Assembly (NCBI GenBank): GCA_012032065.1
Contig: JAAURV010000156.1
Span: forward strand, 1 to 7,342
DNA from: Hyphomicrobiales bacterium
GTDB lineage: Bacteria; Pseudomonadota; Alphaproteobacteria; Rhizobiales; Aestuariivirgaceae
Reading direction: 5' to 3'
DNA: 7,342 nt
Shown: positions 1-5,309 of the stretch, piece by piece
Position numbering within the stretch: position 1 is the first letter of the stretch
Layout: each line of letters starts with the position of its first letter
Made by a program: the position numbers and the translations under genes
Notes under the pieces: generated by a model
Databases searched by the model: none
What the model saw: only the letters and a program-made list of their open reading frames with translations
Told to the model about the DNA's origin: nothing

Positions 1-38
1 GAGGCAAGGAAAAAAGTTGAAACTTCTCGAAATTCTCC

Positions 39-67
39 CTTGACAATGTTCCTATCGTGTTCTATCT
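39..67 (+). promoter_or_regulatory. Strong sigma-70-type promoter upstream of the structured RNA
   Basis: A CTTGACA -35 element lies at 39-45 and a CTATCT -10 element at 62-67, with 16 bases between TTGACA and CTATCT. Both resemble the alphaproteobacterial housekeeping consensus (CTTGAC, about 17 bases, CTATAT). The sequence just upstream (8-38) is A/T-rich and could act as an UP-like element. Predicted transcription starts at about 73-75, which is where the 5' strand of the long-range RNA helix begins. No coding start with a good ribosome binding site follows on the plus strand, so the promoter most likely drives a non-coding RNA. Read by eye only; no transcript data. Confidence 0.6.
48..62. 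promoter_or_regulatory. Putative LexA (SOS) box, GTTC-N7-GTTC
   Basis: GTTC at 48-51 and GTTC at 59-62 are separated by exactly seven bases, the direct-repeat pattern bound by LexA in alphaproteobacteria. The site fills the spacer between the -35 and -10 elements, where a bound repressor would block RNA polymerase. Seen directly: the perfect repeat and its position. Inferred: that LexA binds it and that the downstream RNA is SOS-induced. The motif has only eight fixed bases, so one occurrence could be chance; its place inside a near-consensus promoter is what raises the odds. It could also serve an unseen minus-strand gene left of the window. Confidence 0.4.
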
Positions 68-304
68 GTCCCATCGCTCCCCTCCACTCGAGGGTCCTGC
101 TCATGACGGTGAGCCTGGATGGAAGGGAGGGCAGGTCTGCGGCGGCGGCACTACGTAGCTTCACCGTCCCGGACCCCTGGACTGCCCCCGGCGGGTTACT
201 ACGGACCCGTTCCCTATAGGCGGGCTCAAACCGGGATGGTGGGCTCACGCCGTAATCCCATAACCGGGGAGCCGACAGAGGCAGCCAGGGTGAACATCCT
301 GCCG

Positions 305-378
305 GCGTGAGCGCTGCAAAGCGCAAGTTTCCGCGACTTTAAACAAGAGTCGCACCCCGCGTCGAGCAGCGCTCACGC
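305..378. repeat. 13-bp perfect inverted repeat with nested hairpin
   Basis: GCGTGAGCGCTGC at 305-317 is the exact reverse complement of 366-378. The 48 bases between them contain a second hairpin, GCGACT (333-338) with AGTCGC (348-353), around a 9-base A/T-rich loop. No T-run follows on either strand, so this does not look like an intrinsic terminator. It reads best as one arm of the structured RNA starting near 74. A stand-alone extragenic palindrome is the alternative. Confidence 0.6.
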
Positions 379-461
379 ACCCCTCGTCTCCGGGGGACAC
401 AACAGGAGGCCGAGGTCCGGAACCACCGGTCCCACAATTCGATGAGTCATGCCCGGAGGGA

Positions 462-474
462 AGCGCGGCGCGCT
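462..474. other. GC-rich hairpin between the RNA locus and the convergent oxygenase gene
   Basis: AGCGC (462-466) and GCGCT (470-474) form a 5-bp stem with a 3-base loop, 18 bases past the stop codon of the minus-strand oxygenase gene and at the probable 3' end of the plus-strand RNA. It lies where a shared transcript end would be expected, but no T-tract follows on either strand, so intrinsic termination is not supported. It also overlaps the 3' strand of the RNA's terminal helix, so the two structures compete. Confidence 0.25.
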
Positions 475-491
475 GATAGCGTGTCCTGGTA

Positions 492-1631
492 TCAAAAGCT
501 CCGCTCGAACCCTCCCACCCGCGATGCGATGTATTGCGCGAAGTCGAAGTTGGGGCGTTCGAGGTGACTGAGGTGGCCTGCTTTCGCGCGCTCCGCGCAG
601 GCGCCGCGGTAAACTTTCTCGGTGCAGCCGCGGTCCTCGACATTGACTTCGTCGAGCAGCGACTTCAGTTGCGCGAAATGCGCCTGCGCCTCAGGCGAGT
701 TTGCAAAATCGGGCGACAGCCCGCCGCCGAACACGATGCTCACCTGGCCAACGCCTCTCGGATGAAGCGACAGATACCAGAAATAGCCGGGCGTCAGCGT
801 GATCAACAGGCTCGGATAGATCGCCAGCAAAAACGTGGTGCGCCGCCGCTCGCCAACCATGCGGGTGTTATCCGGATGCGCCAGCGCAATCTTGAGCCGG
901 TCGTCCTTGAGAATGGTGTGATAGTTGAACCCAGGCCTGCCCGGCGGGCATATCATTTCGTCAAGCTTCGACAATCCGCCTATCGTTGCGGCGTGGCAAA
1001 CGGGCAGGTGATAACTCTCCATGAAGTTCTCGGCGAGAATCTTCCAGTTGGTGTCCCACAGGTGAGTCTCGCGGAAGGATTCGACATACGTCTCCATGCC
1101 ATAGTCGGCGATGAGAGCCTCGGCTTCCGCAAGACTCTCGGATACCGGCGGCGCATCCTTGTTGAGCGTCAGCATCACCCATCCCAGCCATTCCTCGCAG
1201 CGGATCTGCGGCAGGCGATAGCAGCCGCGATCAAAGCCTTCATTGTGCGTCATCGCCGGAGCGCCGCGCAACGTTCCGTCTATGTTGTAGGTCCATGCAT
1301 GATAGGGACAGACGATCAGCTTGCGGTTGCCCGACCCTTCGAGCAGCGTCGACATGCGGTGCAGGCAGACATTCGAGTAGGCGGCGAGCTTGCCGTCTGC
1401 GCCCCTCATCACGAACACCGGCTGGCCCGCGATCTCGAACGTCACATAGTCGCCGGGCTTACCAATGGCGCTGGCGCGGCCGGCGCTGACCCAGTCCTTG
1501 GCGAAAATCTCGGCGAGCTCGCGCGCCAGGAATTTCTCGCAAGTGTAAACGCTGGGCGGCATGGCGCGCGCCTCTTGGAATGGCACGCTGACAGTGTCGA
1601 CAAGTTCCTGAACGGAGGGGATCACGGTCAT
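492..1631 (-). CDS. Rieske non-heme iron oxygenase, alpha subunit (aromatic-ring/quaternary-ammonium oxygenase family)
   Basis: 379-residue protein, normal for a Rieske oxygenase alpha subunit. The [2Fe-2S] site is visible as C-L-H (Cys89, His91) and C-P-Y-H (Cys108, His111). The mononuclear iron site is in the stretch E-N-F-M-E-S-Y-H-L-P-V-C-H, giving His208 and His213, with Asp333 (VEDRG) as the likely third ligand. The residue that links the two metal centres between subunits is normally Asp; here it is Glu205, as known for carnitine oxygenase CntA and relatives such as choline monooxygenase and GbcA. The enzyme presumably uses O2 and electrons from a reductase, not found in the window, to hydroxylate or demethylate a small cytoplasmic substrate. 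I chose the start at 1631 (MTVIPSVQ) because upstream in-frame sequence runs into the opposing gene. A weak GGAAAG lies about 11 bases upstream. Substrate unknown. Confidence 0.9.
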   Translation of the reverse strand: MTVIPSVQELVDTVSVPFQEARAMPPSVYTCEKFLARELAEIFAKDWVSAGRASAIGKPGDYVTFEIAGQPVFVMRGADGKLAAYSNVCLHRMSTLLEGSGNRKLIVCPYHAWTYNIDGTLRGAPAMTHNEGFDRGCYRLPQIRCEEWLGWVMLTLNKDAPPVSESLAEAEALIADYGMETYVESFRETHLWDTNWKILAENFMESYHLPVCHAATIGGLSKLDEMICPPGRPGFNYHTILKDDRLKIALAHPDNTRMVGERRRTTFLLAIYPSLLITLTPGYFWYLSLHPRGVGQVSIVFGGGLSPDFANSPEAQAHFAQLKSLLDEVNVEDRGCTEKVYRGACAERAKAGHLSHLERPNFDFAQYIASRVGGFERSF

Positions 1632-1718
1632 GTGGGCCAAAGCTTTCCGGTGTGGCCGGGGCGCACTTGCCCGGCGGCTTCGATCTGCTAACGATAACAT
1701 AAACACATGGGGACGTGA
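1632..1718. promoter_or_regulatory. Divergent promoter region between oxygenase and SMP-30 genes
   Basis: These 87 bases must contain the starts for both diverging genes. An inverted repeat GCCGGG (1655-1660) / CCCGGC (1670-1675), separated by nine bases, could be an operator or a leader hairpin of the oxygenase transcript. An A/T-rich stretch around 1689-1706 with GATAACAT is a possible -10 region toward the SMP-30 gene. GGGGA at 1709-1713 is that gene's ribosome binding site, five bases before its ATG. No confident -35 was found in either direction, so the genes may need an activator. Confidence 0.4.
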
Positions 1719-2651
1719 ATGTTCTACGGGCAAGCCGAGGGCACCGGCTACGACATCATCGACAAGCGCTTCAACGCCTGCCTCGTCGGGCACGCGCGGA
1801 TCGAGCGGCTGTGGACAGGGGCACGCTGGCTCGAAGGCCCTGCATGGTTCGCAGGCGGACGTTATCTCGTCTGCTCGGACATTCCCAACAACCGCATGCT
1901 GCGCTTCGACGAAACCGACGGTTCCGTGTCGGTGTTCCGCCAGCCCGCCAACAACTCGAACGGCAACACCGTCGATGCGCAGGGCCGCTTGCTTACTTGC
2001 GAGCATCTCGGCAGACGGGTCACCCGCACGGAACATGACGGATCCATCACCGTCATCGCCGACCGCCACAAGGGCAAGCGCTTCAATTCGCCGAACGACC
2101 TTGTGGTCAAATCGGATGGCTCGGTTTGGTTCACCGATCCCGACTACGGCATCCTGATCGATTACGAAGGCGGCCGCGCCGACAGCGAGATCAACGCCTG
2201 CCATGTCTATCGCGCCGATCCGGCCACGGGAGACGTGACAGTCGTGGCCGACGACTTCGTCAAGCCCAACGGCATCGCCTTCTCGCCCGATGAGAAGCAT
2301 CTCTACATCGCCGACACCGGCGCCAGCCACAATCCGAAAGGCCCGAAACACATCCGCCGCTTCGAAGTGCGATCCGATGGCAAAAGCCTGGGCAAGACTT
2401 CGGTCTTCGCCCAATGCACCGCCGGTCTCTTCGACGGTTTCCGCTTCGACCGCGACGGCCGCCTGTGGACCAGCGCCGCCGATGGCGTCCACTGTTACGA
2501 GCCGGGAGGAGCCTTGATCGGCAAGCTGAAGATCCCCGAATTGGTGGCGAACGTAACCTTCGGAGGGACGAAACAGAATCGGCTTTTCATCTGCGGAACG
2601 ACATCTCTCTATTCCTGCTATCTCGCGGTGAATGGCTGCAAGCTTGGCTAA
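1719..2651 (+). CDS. SMP-30/gluconolactonase/LRE-family protein
   Basis: 310-residue beta-propeller protein of the SMP-30/regucalcin family, whose members are metal-dependent lactonases such as gluconolactonase. Family landmarks are present in order: L-E-G-P-A-W with Glu39 as probable metal ligand, S-P-N-D-L with Asn126, K-P-N-G-I-A-F-S with Asn184, and F-D-G-F with Asp239. By analogy with human SMP-30 (Glu18, Asn154, Asp204), the metal set would be Glu39, Asn184 and Asp239. No signal peptide is apparent, so it is probably cytoplasmic. The start at 1719 follows a clear GGGGA; an ATG at 1707 in the same frame meets a stop after three codons. It is divergent from the Rieske oxygenase and may open a lactone or hydrolyse an ester formed in the same pathway. 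That link is inferred from position only. The substrate cannot be named. Confidence 0.85.
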   Translation: MFYGQAEGTGYDIIDKRFNACLVGHARIERLWTGARWLEGPAWFAGGRYLVCSDIPNNRMLRFDETDGSVSVFRQPANNSNGNTVDAQGRLLTCEHLGRRVTRTEHDGSITVIADRHKGKRFNSPNDLVVKSDGSVWFTDPDYGILIDYEGGRADSEINACHVYRADPATGDVTVVADDFVKPNGIAFSPDEKHLYIADTGASHNPKGPKHIRRFEVRSDGKSLGKTSVFAQCTAGLFDGFRFDRDGRLWTSAADGVHCYEPGGALIGKLKIPELVANVTFGGTKQNRLFICGTTSLYSCYLAVNGCKLG

Positions 2652-2790
2652 AGGTTAATGATATCAGATTGGTAGAATGCGATGCAGATTTGTGTTGCAT
2701 TGCAGCATAAGTGTCGCCACCATATGTCAGATGAATTTACATATTCGCCCGCCGCGCAACCATGAACCAGCCCCGAAGCGACCAGACATC
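2652..2790 (+). promoter_or_regulatory. glgP upstream region, A/T-rich in its first part
   Basis: A 139-base spacer between the SMP-30 stop and the chosen glgP start. The first 80 bases are clearly more A/T-rich than the flanking genes and should contain the glgP promoter, but no clean -35/-10 pair could be assigned. It holds an 8-base palindrome TGATATCA (2659-2666) and the inverted repeat at 2678-2704. The glgP frame stays open upstream to an ATG at 2677, with another ATG at 2731, but neither has a ribosome binding site. No terminator for the SMP-30 gene is visible, so read-through into glgP is possible. Confidence 0.35.
2678..2704. promoter_or_regulatory. Imperfect inverted repeat, possible operator upstream of glgP
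   Basis: TGCGATGCA (2678-2686) and TGCATTGCA (2696-2704) are inverted copies with one mismatch in nine positions and a nine-base spacer, 87 bases before the chosen glgP start. The half-site spacing is about two helical turns between centres, suitable for a dimeric regulator. Which regulator would bind is unknown, and hairpin formation in the mRNA leader is an alternative. Confidence 0.3.
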
Positions 2791-5247
2791 ATGAGTTCCC
2801 GATACCCATTGCCCGCACTTCCGCAAGCCACGCCTCGCGCACTCGCCGACGAAATCCTCAAAGCCCTGACGCTTGAATTCGGCAAGGATCCCGCGGCGGC
2901 GCAGGAGCGCGATTGGCTGCAGGCTACCATCCTTGCCATCCGCAACCGCGTCGTGCATCGCTGGCTCGATTCCATGCGCGAGTCCCGCGCCGCCAAGGAA
3001 AAACGCGTCTACTATCTCTCGGCGGAATTCCTGATCGGTCGGCTGTTGCGGGATGCGGTGAGCAATCTCGGACTGCTGACAGCGGTGCGCGAAGCACTCG
3101 ATCTGCTTGGCCAGGAAAAGGATTTGCTCGCGCAGCTTGAGCCCGATGCGGCTCTGGGCAACGGCGGTCTCGGCCGCCTCGCCGCGTGTTTCATGGAAAG
3201 CATGGCGAGCCTCGGCATTCCGGCATTCGGTTATGGCATCCGCTATCAGTTCGGCCTGTTCCGCCAGAAGATCGAAGCCGGCATGCAAGTGGAAGAGCCT
3301 GAAGACTGGCTGGCGCGTGGCAACCCGTGGGAACTTGTGCGCAATGAGCGCACATATCAGATCGGCTTCGGCGGCGGCGTCGAGACCACTGAAAAACCGG
3401 ACGGCACGATCGTCCACACATGGCTTCCCGCCGAAACGCTGCTCGCCACCGCGCATGATACGCCTGTCTGCGGCTGGCGCGGACGCCGGGTGAATACGCT
3501 GCGGCTGTGGCACGCCCACGCGGTGGAACCGCTCAAGCTCGGCGTCTTCAACGGCGGCGATCACATGGGCGCGCAACATGACAGCATCCGCGCCAACAGC
3601 ATCAACCAGGTGCTCTATCCCTCCGACTCAAATCCGGCGGGCCATGAGTTGCGCTTGCGGCAGGAGTATTTCTTCACCTCCGCCTCGCTGCAGGACATCC
3701 TCCGCCGCCATACGGCTGAGTATGGAACGGTCCGCAATCTGGCGGAGAAGGCCGCGATCCAGCTTAACGACACCCATCCCGCGATTGCGGTTGCCGAATT
3801 GATGCGGCTGCTTGTCGATGTCCACTGCATCGAATGGGACGAGGCCTGGGAGATCACCCGCGCCACCGTCGGCTACACCAATCACACGCTCTTGCCGGAA
3901 GCGCTCGAATCCTGGCCGGTCGATCTGTTCGAGGGATTGCTGCCCCGGCATATGCAGATCATCTACCAGATCAACGCCAGCATCATCGCCGACGCGCACG
4001 AGCAGGCGTTGACGGACTTCGGTTTCCTCGAGTCGATCTCGATCATCGACGAGCGCAACGGCAAGCGCGTGCGCATGGGGCAACTCGCATTTTGCGGCGC
4101 CCACAGCGTCAATGGCGTTTCGGCGCTTCATTCCGACCTGATGAAGCAGACCGTGTTCCGCGACCTCAACACGCTCTATCCGGGCCGCATCAACAACAAA
4201 ACCAATGGCGTCACACCGCGGCGCTGGCTGCAGCAGGTCAATCCCGGCCTCACCGGCCTCATCCGCGACGCCATCGGCGAAGGTTTCCTGGACGATGCGG
4301 AGAAACTCAAGGACATGGACCGCTTCGCCAGCGACGCCGCGTTCCGCGAAAAGTTCGCCGGCGTGAAACGCGCAAACAAGGTGAGGCTTGCACAACTTAT
4401 CCATGAACGCACCGGGTTGACCGTCGATGCCTCGGCGCTGTTCGACGTGCAGATCAAGCGCATTCACGAATACAAGCGGCAGCTCCTCGCGATCCTCGAA
4501 ACCATCGCGCTCTACGACGCCATCAGGGCGCATCCCGATGGCAACTGGGTGCCGCGCGTCAAATTGTTCGCGGGCAAAGCCGCCGCCAGTTACTGGGAAG
4601 CGAAAACCATCATCCGGCTCATCAACGATGTGGGCGCGGTTGTGAACGCCGACAAGTCCATCAAGGGCCTGCTCAAGGTCGTGTTCATGCCGAACTACAA
4701 TGTCAGCCTCGCGGAGGCGATTGTTCCGGCAGCGGACATTTCGGAGCAGATTTCGACTGCCGGCATGGAAGCGTCCGGCACCGGAAACATGAAACTCGCC
4801 CTGAACGGCGCATTGACGGTCGGCACGCTCGACGGCGCCAACGTTGAGATCCTCGAACATGCCGGCAAGGACAACGTCTTTATCTTCGGCCTGACCGCCG
4901 AAGAAGTCGCGGAAAAGCGCTCAGGCGGCTACGATCCGCGCGAGGTGATTGAACGCTCGCCGCATCTGCAGCGGGCCTTCGAAGCGATGCGTTCCGGACA
5001 ATTCTCGCCAGGCGAAACAGGCCGTTACCACGGGCTCATCGACAAGCTCATCCACTTCGACTACTTCATGGTGATGGCGGATTTCGCCGCCTATTCCCAG
5101 GCCCTCAACACCGCCGACAAGGTCTGGCAGAAACCCGCCGAATGGACCGCCAAGTCGATCCACAACACCGCGCGGCTGGGCTGGTTCTCGGCCGACCGCA
5201 CCATCCGGGAATACGCCAGGGACATCTGGAACGTCCCTGCCGGGTGA
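2791..5247 (+). CDS. glgP: Glycogen/starch/alpha-glucan phosphorylase
   Basis: Cytoplasmic PLP-dependent enzyme (GT35) that removes glucose from non-reducing ends of glycogen with phosphate, giving glucose-1-phosphate. The 818 residues match the usual bacterial length. The N-terminal landmark R-V-Y-Y-L-S-A-E-F begins at Arg72, and the glycine-rich A-L-G-N-G-G-L-G-R at Ala121. The phosphate-site stretch I-K-R-I-H-E-Y-K-R-Q spans 555-564. The PLP signature E-A-S-G-T-G-N-M-K ends at Lys668. Lys556, Arg557, Lys562 and Lys668 keep exactly the spacing of rabbit muscle Lys568, Arg569, Lys574 and Lys680, so the core is intact. The start at 2791 (MSSRYPLP) gives a normal N-terminus but only a weak GAAG about 12 bases upstream; 2731 or 2677 would add 20 or 38 residues of non-family sequence. 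glgB follows after 62 bases, pointing to a glycogen operon. Confidence 0.97.
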   Translation: MSSRYPLPALPQATPRALADEILKALTLEFGKDPAAAQERDWLQATILAIRNRVVHRWLDSMRESRAAKEKRVYYLSAEFLIGRLLRDAVSNLGLLTAVREALDLLGQEKDLLAQLEPDAALGNGGLGRLAACFMESMASLGIPAFGYGIRYQFGLFRQKIEAGMQVEEPEDWLARGNPWELVRNERTYQIGFGGGVETTEKPDGTIVHTWLPAETLLATAHDTPVCGWRGRRVNTLRLWHAHAVEPLKLGVFNGGDHMGAQHDSIRANSINQVLYPSDSNPAGHELRLRQEYFFTSASLQDILRRHTAEYGTVRNLAEKAAIQLNDTHPAIAVAELMRLLVDVHCIEWDEAWEITRATVGYTNHTLLPEALESWPVDLFEGLLPRHMQIIYQINASIIADAHEQALTDFGFLESISIIDERNGKRVRMGQLAFCGAHSVNGVSALHSDLMKQTVFRDLNTLYPGRINNKTNGVTPRRWLQQVNPGLTGLIRDAIGEGFLDDAEKLKDMDRFASDAAFREKFAGVKRANKVRLAQLIHERTGLTVDASALFDVQIKRIHEYKRQLLAILETIALYDAIRAHPDGNWVPRVKLFAGKAAASYWEAKTIIRLINDVGAVVNADKSIKGLLKVVFMPNYNVSLAEAIVPAADISEQISTAGMEASGTGNMKLALNGALTVGTLDGANVEILEHAGKDNVFIFGLTAEEVAEKRSGGYDPREVIERSPHLQRAFEAMRSGQFSPGETGRYHGLIDKLIHFDYFMVMADFAAYSQALNTADKVWQKPAEWTAKSIHNTARLGWFSADRTIREYARDIWNVPAG

Positions 5248-5309
5248 AATCCGGTCTTGCTCTAGCTGGATTGTCCGTCGCATAATTCGCGCTCAAGGGA
5301 GTGGCGTGC
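5248..5309 (+). promoter_or_regulatory. glgP-glgB spacer with possible weak internal promoter
   Basis: TTGCTC at 5257-5262 and CATAAT at 5281-5286 are separated by 18 bases, so a weak sigma-70-type promoter for glgB is possible within the presumed operon. A short AATCC (5248-5252) / GGATT (5268-5272) pairing begins right after the glgP stop, but is too weak and lacks a T-tract for a terminator. The glgB ribosome binding site AAGGGAG lies at 5295-5301. Confidence 0.3.

Larger units (their letters stand above)
74..475 (+). ncRNA. Candidate ~400-nt structured non-coding RNA, family not recognised
   Basis: This region between the promoter and the convergent oxygenase gene has no credible reading frame, but folds by hand into a nested, multi-branched RNA. 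The terminal helix pairs 75-85 with 455-465 (10 of 11) and is followed by 86-90/443-447. Branches are: 92-97/171-176 continuing into 105-112/161-168 (8 bp perfect); 175-180 plus 182-186 with 280-290 (11 bp, one bulge; shares bases 175-176 with the previous branch), enclosing 187-191/264-268, 192-196/205-209 and 233-237/255-259; 305-317/366-378 (13 bp perfect) enclosing 333-338/348-353; and 414-420/426-432 with one mismatch. A small GC hairpin (462-466/470-474) lies at the 3' end, overlapping the terminal helix. The size resembles RNase P RNA, but the conserved GAGGAAAGTCC and ACAGAA blocks are absent on both strands. No tmRNA tag or T-loop and no SRP GGAAGGAAGCAGCC motif is present. Pairings are by eye; no energy or covariation test was done. 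Confidence 0.45.

Noticed and set aside
1..74. Minus-strand reading frame starting with ATG at 74 after GGAGG and open to the left edge
   Set aside because: It has only 24 codons in view, with A/T-rich third positions unlike every other gene here. The GGAGG is the complement of the CCTCC in the predicted RNA helix, and the frame covers the near-consensus plus-strand promoter. A real gene start cannot be fully excluded without the flanking sequence.
238..260. Resemblance to a primate Alu element (GGCTCACGCC...GTAATCCCA)
   Set aside because: The similarity covers about 20 bases with a gap, does not extend either side, and lies inside bacterial sequence with a bacterial promoter. Chance likeness, not contamination.
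119..310. 63-codon plus-strand reading frame
   Set aside because: Arg/Gly/Pro-rich composition typical of random GC-rich frames, no ribosome binding site, and it runs straight through the predicted RNA helices.
414..432. Intrinsic terminator at the GGTCCGG/CCGGTCC hairpin
   Set aside because: The stem is real apart from one mismatch, but no T-tract follows on either strand.
74..475. RNase P RNA, tmRNA, SRP RNA or 6S RNA
   Set aside because: Size and terminal helix suit RNase P RNA, but its near-universal GAGGAAAGTCC and ACAGAA blocks are absent on both strands. There is no tmRNA peptide tag or T-loop, no SRP tetraloop motif, and the length is twice that of 6S RNA.
245..643. 132-codon minus-strand reading frame overlapping the oxygenase gene end
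   Set aside because: Low-complexity Arg/Ser/Ala-rich product; it overlaps the C-terminal part of the Rieske gene in another frame and has no family features.
534..1691. 385-codon plus-strand frame antisense to the oxygenase
   Set aside because: Antisense shadow of a GC-rich gene; no recognisable motifs.
1632..2492. Long N-terminal extension of the Rieske frame, total 666 codons
   Set aside because: The extra 287 codons are antisense to the SMP-30 gene, whose family motifs are clear. The Rieske family N-terminus fits the ATG at 1631.
3628..4860. 410-codon minus-strand frame antisense to glgP
   Set aside because: Antisense shadow produced by third-position G/C bias in glgP; no family features or ribosome binding site.
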